A DNA stretch of 64,000 nt from assembly GCF_037975245.1 (NCBI RefSeq), contig NC_092565.1, forward strand, positions 15,591,499 through 15,655,498, in the 5' to 3' direction. Made by a program: the position numbers and the translations under genes. Shown here in pieces: positions 40,701-49,680 of the stretch; the first letter of the stretch is position 1; each line of letters begins with the position of its first letter. A model generated the notes under the pieces. The model was not told the DNA's origin, searched no databases, and was given only the letters and a program-made list of their open reading frames with translations. This DNA comes from Apostichopus japonicus (lineage: Eukaryota; Echinodermata; Holothuroidea; Aspidochirotida; Stichopodidae).

Positions 40701-43700
40701 TTTCTTTTCTTTTGTGATATAACTGAATTTCTTTGATCAACACAGGTCTTCAGAACAACTGTCATGAAGTTATAAATAAACAATGGATCTGACTTATAAT
40801 CATTGCATACACAAAACCTGATATATATATGTAATTCAGAGAAACCTTTCACAGAGCTGAAGTTTGACAATTTGCCTGTGTTATTAGAAGCCCGCAGGCA
40901 TCACTACAAATAATTCAATGTGATGAGGGCATTGACATAATATTCTTAAGCCCTTTCACATATCAAGAGTTGATTAGAGCCCAGATTTAAATATACATAC
41001 GCTTGTTAGGCTTTATCAAGAAGGGAAAATAAGTTTTCCAGGTTTTCCTTTGGGAACTGCTTGAAGTAGGATCCATACTTATTTATAGCAAGAAACTAAA
41101 GTACTCGATGATGATGATGATGTACTGCACAAATTCCACTTTAGTAGACATTTCTTAAAGAGATCTAATTTGTGATATTATCTTTAATATCATTGAAAAC
41201 TTTTATCTCACTTTTATCTCACTCCAGACATCAGCTGCACTGTATGATTTACAGGTTCAGTAGTATGTTTCTACAGTTTAACTAAAACGATTTTGATGAT
41301 TCCATCATTTTTCTTACATAAAATTAGTTTGAAATTTGAAGCAAATGGTACACACCACTAAAAATACATAAAGATGTTCCACATCACACTGCATTAATGA
41401 ATAACTAGTGCTAAACTGGTAAAAGTTGCATATATGAAGGCTTTGATGTAATACTTTACCCATACAAAGATGTAAACCAGTTGCTAATTATCCTTGACAA
41501 CTAACAAAAAACTTCACTCTGAATCTTACCATGCAAAGTGTTAGGCTCTGCAAACGAAGGTGAGAAAAGTTAGAGGGCCTGATGTTTTAAGTAATTAATA
41601 TTTGGTTGACTTTTATGACTATCAGAGGCAAACTGAGATGAAAACTTAAGAACACATTAAGAGACACAGATGGAAAAAATGGACAAATGAGCAAAGAATA
41701 GAGTAAAAAAAACACAAAACAAACGAACAAATGAAAGTGTATCCGCTATGAAAGTGTTGTCGCCCAGAACCATGTGTAAGGAAAGTTACAGAGCTTTTTG
41801 AGGTTTTTATCATATGGTGCAATAGTTTAAACTGACCAATGAATACACCTTTTGTACTCAAGGTCACTAGTATGAAAAGAGACAGCTCGTATAACCTTTA
41901 GTTATGCAAACCAGTGATCCTGTTATCATACATGACAACGGAAAGTGGAATTATTGGCTATGAGTCGTCCATTGTGTTTTTTTTTACTTCTATTAAATCT
42001 GCCATGAGTTTTGTAAATCTATATGATTTCTGTTTAGTCATTTACACGCACTATCTTGTACAACCATAACAACAATGTAAACTTACCCCAAAATAATATA
42101 TGCATAGACAGGAATTGTTCTGCATATGATAATTACAATATTTCAACCTGGGAATGAATTTGTTTTTCATTAGTACAGCTTAGGTTGACAAAATTTTTAC
42201 TCAAATTAAAGGTGCATATACAGCAATCATATTAGTGTGGTATTTAAAATGGCAAAGGTTGAACAGCTGCAAAACATTTCATGGAACTGAGAGAGCCCAA
42301 ATTGATCACTTTGTATTTGTAATCTAGAAATTAGGTTGAATGTTGACATCAATAAAGTTGTAACTTACTTTATTTAGTTATTTCGGTTCTCTCTCCTAAT
42401 TTACTTTTCCCGACAACAAAAGCAAACAAGAAACTGACATTTACTCTTTCATTCTCTGCTAATAACAGTCTGTCAAGGATTGATGGATAAGTTCAAGTTT
42501 GTCTGTGTCACCACGGCAACCTACTTAGAGACCCTCTATCATCAAGTGTAAAAGCAACACAAATCTATCTTGTTCACATAGATGAGCATGAATCACTTTG
42601 TGTACAGAATAAACACAAGAGCTAGAAACCAATTCAAGACTAATCTGGGTAGTGTTATGTGGCAATAAAGAAATAGAGCCCATAGCCCCATAGCCAAAGA
42701 ACAAATGGTCTTCCTGCACTGGTAGTGGATAGCAATAGATCACAGTTGACTCCACGCATAGTCACCATATTATCCTACCGTCTACACTTTAATCATCCTA
42801 TGCATATATGAGGAAGAAGCTCACAATAGATTCTTCACAAAATGCAAATCTACCTCTTGTACTCAGTCCTGCAAACTGAACTCCCCACAGTAAGTGAATG
42901 GATTCCAGAGACCCCTCCTTAAAATACAAAGTTTTCAAACCAAAAGAAATCTTAATCTTTATAAAGTTCATATGGCTGGGTATTTCATAAACTTCAGAAG
43001 ATCCCTGGCGAATCCCGTTTCTCAAACAGCTCACTTCACTTTACAAGCTCAACCAATGGGCCTCTAAAGCAAGAGATTTCAAAATATTCATTGTGGAATA
43101 TATAAATATACATATTTAGATATATGCAAATTATGTATCAAATAAGCCATGCAGAAGAAATTGCTTGAAGGAGCACTGGGGTGAGGAGAGAAAAAATAAC
43201 TTCCCCAAGAACAAAAAATAGAACCACCCAAATCTTGAAAGAGATGCTGAAGGTGGAAAACAAAAGTCGAAGAATAGAGTAGTTATTAGTTCAGAGTAAA
43301 CATGTCTTGTTCTTGAGGCAATCGGAAGTTAAGCAACGAGTGGCTCCTTGACAACCTGAAGGAGGCAGAATCTTAAAGTCTTCTCAAGCACAGTAAATCC
43401 TTAGTTAGCCAGTAAACGGAAGAGCTATTGATTGCGAACAACATTCACACAGATTCATAGAGAAAGATGGTCTCTAGATGACTCGAGCAAACCGTTACTT
43501 TACATGATCTGTCAAAGATGTGTAGGAACTACACTATATTCTCATATAGTCTGAACGTCTGAAAACCTATGGGTCACCACCTAACCCTGGTCTCACAAAG
43601 GATGTTTGACCGGTAGCAAGATCGATCATTTTAGATATTGAGGAAGTTTTTTTAACATATGTTGAGTCAGATTGGTATATTGACATTTGACACAGTGGCC

Positions 43701-46700
43701 ATGGCAGCCAACCTCAGGACTGCATTTGTCACATGCTTTGAGCCAAAATCTATGAATTTGTGGCAAGGAGTCAGAGCCAATGATCAAAATTAGCTTCCAA
43801 GTGGCATATTAATGATTATAACTTGGAAGGGGGGGGGGGGTGGGGGCTGATGATATAGCCTGTACCTCAACGGCTCAAGCAAACTAGTAGTTTACAAGAC
43901 AACATTATCATAGACTCACATAGCAAGTATCTCAGTAGCTCTAGTAACCATAACCATCACATCAGAAATAGCAAATTTTAGGAGTTACACAGTTTCATAG
44001 ACAAAATGAGATAAATACAAGTAGTATTGTTAATCTGCACTGAATTGAGTAATCAATCATGGTTAACAAGAGGAATGACATAATACACAAAAGGAAGAGA
44101 ATGTAGGCCTAAAAGTTATTTTCAGGGCAGCAACTCGGCTAATGTCAATGAAATTATGCTCAGTATGTATTAACTACAGTTGATGAACATATCAAGATAA
44201 GTTAATGTCTTATATCAGGCACCTACTTTTCAGGACAATTGAATTTGATGTCAATAAAATTAAAGATACTTATCGGGGACAACTTTGGTATCCTATGATG
44301 TCAATATCAACAACAATATTAGTGGTACCATACTTAAATGGTTTAAGCCAACTAATCCTATATTATCCAATAGCTTCAATACCTAGTATTATACTTACTG
44401 TGAGTACAGTAAGAACAACTGAGGAATGGAATAACATGGATGCTACAAATTAAACTTACTCAAGTCAACTGAGATATCTGTTATTAATGTCAATTGCATT
44501 AAAAGATACCAACTAAGAACAAACGAGGCATCAAGTTAATATCAATGCCGATAATAAGTTATTCAAGCTGAGAATTTTAGGTGATAAACAATTGAAAAAA
44601 AGACAAACAAATCTCATATAAACAAGACGTTTTTCTTCAATTCCGATCAATCATACAAAAGAATATTGAAGAATCAATTTTAAGTATATAAAATTTTAAT
44701 ATATATTTCAGAGACATATTGCAACAGTGACGTCCCATGAAAGTATATGATGAAGCAATCTTATATGGTGTAGACTCAAATAGTCAACAAAGTTTTATTC
44801 CAAAAATTTGTTTACTGCAGGAATAATCAAATCAAGTTCTTTGTTCTTTTGCTATGAGATGTTCATGTAAATCAAACAAACACACACCATATTGTATAAT
44901 GTCAGTTCTATTGAATGGCAGAAGTCCTTAAATGCTATTGACAATTAGAAGCCTTTGTAGTCTTTCAATCTCCAGGCTTTCTATACTCATACAAAATGTT
45001 ATGAAAAGGTCATTTTGACAATTTTACAATAAAGGAAATCATTTCTTTCGTCAGCATTTTCTGGATACTGCCTCGATCTGATAATTACTGTACAATTTTG
45101 GTTTGATTTGTCACTAATTTGCAAGATGTCGTAGAAACGTATAGTCGTAATGTGATTGCAGAATGGTCTAAATGTCTTCTTCTTTGAACAGGTTTCCTGA
45201 AATACCATCGATAATCAACCATTTCTGCTCTGAAATAAATTTTTGATTCCAAAAATAGCTCAAATCTTGAAATGAAAATGCTCCAGGAAAGCCAATAAAA
45301 GGGAAAATTAATATTACCTTCATCCCATGCTGCTTTGGCTGCTGAAGTGTAGAGGTTGGAACAAAAGCCGGAGAACATTGAAAAGACTCTTGATGGAATG
45401 TCTTTCTTCGATGCTATGATAATGAGATGAAGACAGAGAAAATATGCAGGCTAGCCAAACTTCATGTCATTGATATACATCTACAAGTATATTGGTACAA
45501 GTGATGGATATATACTGTATGAATCAAACAGCTATTAAGAAAAATTTAATTCACCACAAATATCTGTCATCACATCAAAATTTGTTGGATTCAAACTTTC
45601 TTTATTTCGATTAAACAATTCATATTAATTCACGAATTAGGAAAAGTGACGTTTGTAATGACACAAATTTCTCTTAGATTGCCATGAAGTAAAAATATAG
45701 GTCAGAATTATGTAATGTAGACAGCAGCTTCAAATAATGGGAGACTTAAGTCATTATTTTAGATATGATCCTTCCTGTTATTTCTGTTGTATGATTTGTT
45801 TATACTCTGTTTGACCAACTACATTCAACACTTAGGCTGCAAGTCTTATAAAACTGTCATCAAACGGAGCTGCGAATAGCAGAAATGTTAAAAGATGACA
45901 TTGCGCGATGAATAAATCTGATTTCATGTAGAAAAGACATTTAGTGTATTCTAGGTAGGAATTTTTACCACCCACTGTGTTTAACAGAACCAAAACGAAA
46001 CATGTTTTTAATTTCCTAAAAATTTCTGTAAAAATTCTATTCTACGATTAGCCAACTATACTGACAACTAAGCCTAGCCAAAATAGCAAGTGCTTTGTGA
46101 AATATTTTGTGAACTAAATCCCCAATAAATTGTGAGATGCAAACTTGATTCTCAAAATACAATCTTATTATCAGTCATTCATGTTTCAAAGAATCAAAAA
46201 CTGAATCCATGATATTCTTTGCAGTTTTTTTTAAAACATACACAATTTTTGGAGTGATTAAGTAGGGGTTTTCCACATGAAAAAACTTTTATTCTCACTG
46301 GAGCCCCAGATGCACTGTTCATGATAGGCATATACTTTTATCAAAAGTATTTCAACATCACATAAGTTACTCCTGACGTTGTGTTTGACCGTGGTGCATT
46401 GTTTGTAGGTATGAATATGCCATGTTTACAAAGTTCTTTGATTGTGCAAAAAGTTTCTTGGATTCTTGCCAAGAATGTTTGCAAGCCCAAGACATTTGTC
46501 AGAGGGGTTTATCAGTTTTAATTGTGCTTTGTCCTCTTCTACAATACACACTAGACTTGTGAAATTTGCTTTACCAAGCAGCAAAGAAAGTTGGCAAATT
46601 TGGATGGTAGCCCAACAGGCTTTTTGATTCATGTATACTGCTGTATTACAGTAAATAGTGTAAAACAAACAACAAGCGACTGACACTTACCACTGTATTT

Positions 46701-48329
46701 CTGTATTGTTGACAACAGTAATTGAAGGTTCTCATCATCCCAAACTAGAGTTGACCCTAGCAGGTCCACATCAACATCTCCTTTGGCACCCACACAAGGA
46801 TCTGTGAAATAATCACATAGATGGACCCCAAATTGCCTCCAAAATGTATCAAAATACACTGTCAGCATCAACTGCTTGACCTGAGCATTCAGTGAATCGC
46901 CCCATCTAACAGATTTTCTTGCCAGTGAGTTCCTCTTGAACCGAGTTGTGGTTTTCTTTGTTGATCCTTCGTCTGCGGCCGTCGCTGACTTTGACGGAAC
47001 AAGTTTGACAGAAATGGATTCTACATGGTTGGCATCTTTATCATCCTTGGACTGACTTGCCCGCTTCAACTTCATTTTTTGTAAAAGTCCAGAGGAAGTT
47101 GCAGCTGATGAGAGCAGTTTTACAACAAACTCCTCCTCTGAGGTTTCCAGACCACATAGAGGAGAATCAGTTGCAGCAAAATTGATTTCAAGACTTCTTG
47201 TAATAGCTCTCCCTCTTGGACGGTCAAACCATAGACCCTCTCGAACACCCTCAGGGGGGCAAGAGCTCTGTGAAATGGATTTCCAGTCAAATGTATCTTG
47301 TTTGTCAATCAAGGAAGTTAACAGCTTTGAGTTTGCCATTATAAAATAGAACGTTCGGAATGCAGACACCTCTGCCCTGCATGCAGCGATGCACTCCAAA
47401 AGTTTCTCACATTTAAAAGGTTTTAGTTCTTTAAAGACTAAATCTGTTCCAGCAGAAAAGCCTTTTATAGCACCAAATGAGTTGCAGACACAAACCGAAC
47501 AGCATGGGTGTTGACTAAGTTGCGACTGGAATTGCTTGAGCGAACGGTTGAAATCTTCTACACTAGAGACAATGTTCTTCAGTAGATCTTGCGAAAGCAT
47601 GCTAACATGGAAGTATGAACAGACTTTAAATCCTGTAGTTATTAGAGTGTGAAGCCAACATATTGCACTTTGTTGGAGATGCCTGAGATATTGATCAAAT
47701 TTGTGCACATTTTCCAGTAAGTGGGGTATGACTGGTTGCAGCCACCTGTCTGTATGCAGCCTGTGCTGAATTGAAGGAACATGATTGAGATGGAGTCTAA
47801 GTTCTTCGCAAACAACTGGCAAGAATTCAAGCTTCGTATGAGGTTCAGAATCTTTCCCGGAGAGAAAATCTACCAATGTTTGTTCCTCATCCTGCACCAG
47901 ACTCTCCAAATTTTGAATAAACTCTATCAGCTGGGAAAGACGTGAAACACAATCTCTAGAAAAGAGTAACTTGGCCTGTCCCACTCTGAGATCTGTCAAT
48001 CTCCCATTCAACCTGGCAAGAGAAATGCTGTATTTGTTGTGTCCAAAAGCTGATGATACACGACCATAGGATTTCAAGCATGGCAAATGGCCTGGCTCTA
48101 GATTTGCAAAGCATTGTTGCAGTATATGTAAACTGTGATTAATTTCTTCATTGGAAAACTGTGGCAACACTGATTTCTTAAAACTTTTAGTTTCACGTGG
48201 GGTAGATACTGGAGAGGAGCTCGAGGACGGTGGTGGAGTGTCTAGATCCAACACTGGTTGACCGTGAATCATTTGCAAAGGTGGTAGTCTGCGATAAGGG
48301 ACGTCTGTGGCTGGAGCAAATTCCATCAT
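10444..48329 (-). CDS. CCDC142: CCDC142 orthologue, nine coding exons (whole gene span)
   Basis: Exons at 48329-46691, 45413-45318, 33746-33570, 19139-18958, 14898-14749, 13143-13029, 12154-11977, 11651-11446 and 10730-10444 join with matching phases (1,1,1,0,0,1,2,1) into 1009 residues; the vertebrate protein is about 750. The C-terminal half aligns in order with human CCDC142 as I recall it: the Q-F-x-(K/Q)-x-C region, PSEPNQYAELAINTLLKPV, then RFS-x-x-GA-x-QL-x-x-D across an exon junction, and finally (E)WL-x-LR-x-H-x-x-x-RW at the C terminus. This is the CCDC142 family domain. Residues 31-43 are a Pro/Ser-rich disordered segment, and most of the rest is predicted helical from its Leu/Gln pattern. 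No catalytic motif is seen and the molecular role in the family is largely unknown. Exon 3 may be optional. The ATG at 48329 follows an acceptor-like TTATTCTCAG, so an upstream non-coding exon is likely. Confidence 0.92.
10826..11078. repeat. 16-bp minisatellite in the last CCDC142 intron
   Basis: About 16 head-to-tail copies of a 16-bp unit in two main variants, GATGGGGCAAATGGGT and GATGGGGTATAGGAGT, in a partly regular higher-order order. The strand asymmetry (G-rich plus strand) leaves several minus-strand frames open as Pro/His/Ile/Ser repeats; these are not genes. The intron spans 10731-11445. Confidence 0.95.
11446..11651 (-). CDS. CCDC142: CCDC142 coding exon 8
   Basis: 206 nt between acceptor CCTCTCTGCAG and donor GTAAGT. 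The first base C completes an Ser codon (AG+C) with exon 7, giving KFS-LHGACQLEQDLNHVHAWL, which parallels the vertebrate RFSL-x-GALQLKQDF-x-VVR segment. The run continues through SKQSILALDAVRNFHAAVHLL, matching the family's R-Q-x-L-L-x-L-x-x-F-x-x-x-x-x-A-x-x-LL helix. The exon exits in phase 1. Confidence 0.9.
11782..11930. repeat. 20-bp tandem repeat in CCDC142 intron 7
   Basis: Copies of a unit close to CCAGGTATGCTATGGCATAC occur head to tail, three regular (11782-11850) followed by diverged and interrupted copies to about 11930. It occupies much of the small intron 11652-11976, starting roughly 130 bp from exon 8 and ending about 45 bp from exon 7. Confidence 0.8.
11977..12154 (-). CDS. 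CCDC142: CCDC142 coding exon 7
   Basis: 178 nt between acceptor TTTCTACTTTCAG and donor GTAAAT. It enters in phase 1 (G+TA = Val) and exits in phase 2. It encodes LPSEPNQYAELAINTLLKPV, aligning with the vertebrate PPSAPSEY-x-x-x-V-x-x-x-L-x-PV segment, and TKMLDTWMNFILKEKPKF, aligning with the A-x-L-D-H-I-L-x-x-x-x-RF segment. Confidence 0.92.
12155..13028. other. CCDC142 intron 6
   Basis: 874 nt between exons 6 and 7. I see no repeat or second gene in it; the open frames near 12.15 kb partly overlap exon 7 on the opposite strand and are shadows. Confidence 0.5.
13029..13143 (-). CDS. CCDC142: CCDC142 coding exon 6
   Basis: 115 nt between acceptor CTCTGCTTGCAG and donor GTACGC. It enters in phase 0 and exits in phase 1. 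It encodes ALSSWSSSQFAKDCQNICEE and then MPLGKEWRRK, corresponding to the vertebrate S-x-F-x-x-(D/E)-C-x-x-x-x-x-x-F-x-x-x-MP-x-G-x-x-WR segment. Intron 5 (13144-14748) upstream shows nothing recognisable. Confidence 0.92.
13144..14748. other. CCDC142 intron 5
   Basis: About 1.6 kb between exons 5 and 6 with no recognised repeat, RNA gene or exon. Confidence 0.5.
14749..14898 (-). CDS. CCDC142: CCDC142 coding exon 5
   Basis: 150 nt (50 codons, phase 0-0) between acceptor CATTTACAG and donor GTAAGTG. It encodes ILTDYALRVLKICSMLVAEI and ends ENLISHLH. With exon 4 it gives the FLLVSQGDLK-ILTDYALRVLK helix pair, similar in pattern to the family's FLLL-x-Q-x-DL segment. Confidence 0.88.
16157..16418. 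mobile_element. MITE, family ending in GAGACAGGTAAGTGAGGAGTGAAGTAAAT
   Basis: About 260 bp. The right end carries GAGACAGGTAAGTG then AGGAGTGAAGTAAAT, and the left end starts with a diverged inverted copy (CTACTTCACTTAC). The internal phrase GGTCAGTGACCATTGGAAG...GCACAGTGCAA...TTACCAGT is shared with copies at 25.8 and 29.0 kb. No coding capacity. Boundaries are approximate. Confidence 0.65.
18362..18819. mobile_element. hAT-like non-autonomous element next to CCDC142 exon 4
   Basis: The 458-bp block starts CAGGGATGAGACT and ends AGTCTCATGCCTG, 13-nt terminal inverted repeats with one mismatch. Both ends are flanked by ATACAG (18356-18361 and 18820-18825). The direct repeat is 6 bp rather than the 8 expected for hAT, so the outer two bases may have mutated or the element may belong elsewhere. 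Inside are a perfect 12-bp hairpin (AAGGGGAGGGGG, TGT, CCCCCTCCCCTT) and a poly-A-rich right third. No transposase frame. Confidence 0.75.
18958..19139 (-). CDS. CCDC142: CCDC142 coding exon 4
   Basis: 182 nt between acceptor TGTTCCTCACAG and donor GTAAAC. It enters in phase 1 (G+AT = Asp) and exits in phase 0. It encodes AKTASIEEWGKRKVTLQLAL, LDAAVTTIVAMETW and SSWKVQQFLLVSQGDLK, following the vertebrate pattern of a Leu-rich helix, a Trp-containing helix and FLLL-x-Q-x-DL. Either exon 2 or exon 3 could precede it, because both end in phase 1 with G. Confidence 0.88.
23367..23651. mobile_element. Foldback MITE with long terminal inverted repeats, best copy of the family
   Basis: The 285-bp element has arms of roughly 55-60 nt that are near-perfect reverse complements: the left arm contains CTTACCTGTCTCCCC and ACAACCTTAGCACCGCATTC, the right arm their complements. 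The ends are ATATATTTAC and GTAAATATAT, consistent with insertion at a TA dinucleotide as in Tc1/mariner-type MITEs. A second small palindrome (GTGACCGGTCAGTCCGGTCAGTGACC region) sits in the loop. Confidence 0.85.
23823..24325. repeat. Three tandem copies of a block of about 160 bp
   Basis: Copies begin at about 23823, 23982 and 24149, each starting ATATTTGCACTTGTA and containing TTTTCTGTTGTCTT, TTTGCATGGTT, GAAGGCCT and TACAAGTTTGCAGGAAG. Periods are about 159 and 167 bp. The overlapping open frames are artefacts of the repeat. Confidence 0.9.
25745..25938. mobile_element. Diverged member of the 16-kb/23-kb MITE family
   Basis: Shares the internal order GGTTGATGACCTTTGAGAGG-GTCACTGGGGGCAC...TTACCAATTT and the end GAACGTAGTAAATTA with the copies at 16.2 and 29.0 kb. 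Terminal repeats are badly eroded. Confidence 0.5.
27060..27755 (+). mobile_element. Decayed non-LTR retrotransposon 3' end (CR1/L2-like)
   Basis: The frame at about 27082-27303 reads SYGTSKDKLTKLKLFILQ, LFASVNIRKLNDLILIF and YHNNLLPGLDV. This follows the pattern at the C-terminal end of CR1/L2-type reverse transcriptases (WG-x-x-x-x-L-x-x-L-x-x-LQ, LF-x-x-L-x-I-x-K-L-x-D-L, N-x-LP). After a stop, the sequence continues with a diverged YNTR-x-x-x-NLH-like stretch, then an untranslated region ending near ATGAATAAACTGAACTGAAC, a tail type common in such elements. Only the last part of the ORF survives. Confidence 0.6.
28217..28306. mobile_element. Short internally deleted MITE-family copy
   Basis: About 90 bp: AAATTTAGGAGTGACAAGCC and CTGTCTCCCCACGACCTTTG at the left resemble the left arm of the 23.4-kb element, and AGGAGCAAAGTAAATTA resembles its right end. 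The middle is missing. Confidence 0.5.
28680..28885. repeat. Dispersed repeat, copy 1 (copy 2 at 50165-50400)
   Basis: Shared phrases with 50.2 kb in the same order: TGTT(G/C)CAGA(T/C)TGTT(A/C)CAAA, CACTGCTA(T/C)CA, TTTAAACATCTG(A/T)GGCTC, GCTGGACTAC, TAGTCTAACACACA and ATGCAACACAA. This is an interspersed element of unknown class, about 200 bp. Confidence 0.6.
28970..29095. mobile_element. Truncated MITE-family copy
   Basis: Contains GAGATCACCGGGGGCACAGT-GCTAAAATTATACCAGTGG and ends GGAGACAGGTAAGTGAGGAG-TGAAGTAAAT, nearly identical to the right end of the 16.2-kb copy. The left inverted arm is mostly absent. Confidence 0.6.
29485..29680. repeat. Degenerate array with about 10-bp unit
   Basis: Many imperfect copies of ACATA(A/G)CTGA / ACATAGCTAA run head to tail for about 195 bp, interspersed with ATTTAACATT variants. 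Antisense open frames over it (Met/Leu/Val-rich) are composition artefacts. Confidence 0.75.
33020..33555. repeat. 78-bp minisatellite abutting CCDC142 exon 3
   Basis: Six to seven copies of a unit of about 78 bp. The anchor GCGGCCATGGGGAC(G/A)CTAATG occurs near 33040, 33118, 33195, 33274, 33351 and 33429, with a diverged copy near 33498. Each unit also has AAAGTAAT(G/A) and ATCCAAA phrases. The array ends about 15 bp from the splice donor of the 177-nt exon. Confidence 0.9.
33570..33746 (-). CDS. CCDC142: CCDC142 candidate coding exon 3 (possible cassette exon)
   Basis: 177 nt between a strong acceptor (pyrimidine-rich tract ending CTTCACACAG) and a strong donor (CAGG, GTAAGT). It enters and leaves in phase 1, so including or skipping it keeps the frame. 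It encodes about 59 residues, beginning YCRALGSSLKDK and containing TTTCHFFVLSLIPMISLLSS, a hydrophobic Ser-rich stretch. Vertebrate CCDC142 aligns well from exon 2 directly to exon 4, so this segment looks like an insertion. It could be an alternatively spliced or lineage-specific exon, or a false exon. Confidence 0.5.
33747..45317. other. CCDC142 intron 2 (about 11.6 kb)
   Basis: No exon, RNA gene or clear transposon was recognised. It contains simple low-complexity runs (a G-rich run near 34718, GA repeat near 35939, GAT repeat near 41109, poly-G near 43829). Open frames such as 39666-39980 on the plus strand have no splice sites or family resemblance that I can defend. Confidence 0.45.
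45318..45413 (-). CDS. CCDC142: CCDC142 coding exon 2
   Basis: 96 nt between acceptor TTATCATAG and donor GTAATA. It enters in phase 1 (G+CA = Ala) and leaves in phase 1, giving SKKDIPSRVFSMFSGFCSNL and YTSAAKAAWDE. The helix pattern follows the L-F-x-x-L-L-x-A-L segment of the vertebrate protein. Confidence 0.8.
45414..46690. other. CCDC142 intron 1 (between coding exons 1 and 2)
   Basis: 1277 nt with no recognised repeat or exon. The open frames at 46426-46686 straddle the exon 1 donor and are read-through or antisense shadows. Confidence 0.55.
46691..48329 (-). CDS. CCDC142: CCDC142 coding exon 1 (N-terminal 546 residues)
   Basis: A single exon of 1639 nt ends at the donor GTAAGTGTCAGT (GT at 46690-46689) in phase 1. 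The open frame runs about 62 nt further into the intron before a stop, which is read-through. It encodes a short N terminus, a Pro/Ser-rich linker (residues 31-43), long Leu/Gln-rich helical regions, and a basic Lys/Ser-rich segment around residues 425-483 that includes RKSVRWGD (471-478), a match to the RVxF docking motif of protein phosphatase 1. The ATG at 48329 is immediately followed by a second ATG and preceded by a splice-acceptor-like sequence one base upstream, so translation probably begins just inside exon 2 of the transcript. Confidence 0.92.
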
Positions 48330-49059
48330 ACTGAGAATAAGAGAAGTTTGAGTTCTATCAAATTGTGTTACAAATCACTACAGCTAGGTTCATTCCAACT
48401 ATATCCTAGTCAAGCCTCTGTACATCTGTACCAAAAACAACTCATGTGACTCAAAACCATTTGAAATTATTTCTGGGTTATTTTTTGTTCGGAATTCAGT
48501 ACACTCAAACGACATTCAATTTGAGTTTCTATATCACTGCCTAGGTAAAGTGTTAATAAGTGCCTCTGAACTATGCGAATATTTTGCAACAAACTGAGGG
48601 CTGTGTGTGATATAATTTTGAGATTTAAATGCACTAGCAATATCAAATTAATCTTTACCTTTCCTTAACATTTAAATAACAAGGTTTTCCTAATTGACCA
48701 ACGCCTAACATTCTAAGTTAGCCTATGTTGTGTTGGATTGTGTCCCCTAACTGTTGGCCTAGGCCCCTGTACAAGTCGAGTAAAGGCTTCATAATTGACG
48801 CACCTTCGTAATTGACGCACCTTCAAATATAACTAGCAACGATACAGCAACCAACCTAAACTTTTTGTAGTCAAGCAGAGTTACATATTTCATGAGTTTG
48901 AATCCATTTCAGTTAGGCCTATATGCTGATGAAATTGTGGGTTTTTAAGCTTATAACAACCTCCCCCCAGTTTCGGACATGTTTTGAGAATTTTAGAAAT
49001 CTTACTTCCTAATAATAACCAAAATTTCCTCAATATAATACCACTCCTCTCTGAGACCT

Positions 49060-49393
49060 GACCTGCCTGACCTTAGAGCATAGCAAACAGCATACAAAGT
49101 CAACGGATGTATCCATAGGCCTACACTACAGCTAGCTTACAGTATAAGAATGTGTCAATATAGGGCTATGAAAGAACTTGAGACAGCAGACATTTTGTGG
49201 TCAAATTCTGCTCATTTGTATGTTGCTTAGGCACAGAACAAGATTTTTTTGAGATCATTACATTTCTGAGGAACTACACTTATGAAAAATGCATACAGTT
49301 GAGTGATTTGGATTTTTCGTCGATAGGCATCATTAATAAAATCCTTAAGTGCGTCAATTATGAGCCCACCATGCTACTTAGTATAACTATAAG
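49060..49393. repeat. Inverted duplication, left arm
   Basis: About 330 bp that match the reverse complement of 51963-52300 at roughly 85% by eye. Diagnostic shared phrases are AAACAGCAT, GTGGTCAAATTCTGCTCA, TTTCTGAGGAACTACAC, GTGATTTGGATTTTT and AATTATGAGCCCACCATGCT. The 89-codon frame over it has no homologue I recognise and is disrupted in the other arm. Confidence 0.88.
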
Positions 49394-49471
49394 ACATAGG
49401 ACTAGGCCTAGGCTATTCATAAGTTACCAGAACAAATATTGGTTAAGTGAGGACTACATATCATAGTATGT

Positions 49472-49512
49472 CATGTGGCCTAGGCCTAGTATGATTCATA
49501 CTAGGCCACATG
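49472..49512. repeat. Nested perfect palindrome
   Basis: The outer arms are CATGTGGCCTAG and CTAGGCCACATG; nested inside is CTAGTATGA/TCATACTAG. A GCCTAG insertion separates the two in the left arm. Confidence 0.85.
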
Positions 49513-49566
49513 GCATCATGTTTTCTTTCTGCATTTATTTCATTTTCTAACGCGTAGTCAACTTAC

Positions 49567-49680
49567 CTGTATAAAAATGTTGTGGCAACTCACACAAAAC
49601 AGTAATACTCGTTTGGACTACCTTAGGCCAGGCCAAGTTCAAGATAATGTTAGACTTGGTCCGGTCCAGGCTAACGTACA
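49567..49680 (-). promoter_or_regulatory. CCDC142: Candidate 5' non-coding first exon of CCDC142 (5' end unknown)
   Basis: Reading leftward on the minus strand, the sequence ends ACAG followed by GTAAGT, a full-consensus donor, and would splice to the acceptor just before the CCDC142 start codon. The 100 nt before the donor contain no ATG. The transcription start is not visible, so the right boundary is arbitrary. Confidence 0.35.

Larger units (their letters stand above)
48331..49566. other. Putative 5' UTR intron of CCDC142
   Basis: Bounded by a possible donor at 49566 (ACAG, GTAAGT) and the acceptor at 48331. It contains the left arm of a large inverted duplication (49060-49393), a perfect nested hairpin at 49472-49512, and a tandem pair of TAATTGACGCACCTTC (about 48792-48825) related to the arm sequence. 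Confidence 0.4.

Noticed and set aside
49197-49466. 89-codon plus-strand frame
   Set aside because: Lies on the left arm of the inverted duplication, and the partner arm does not keep the frame.
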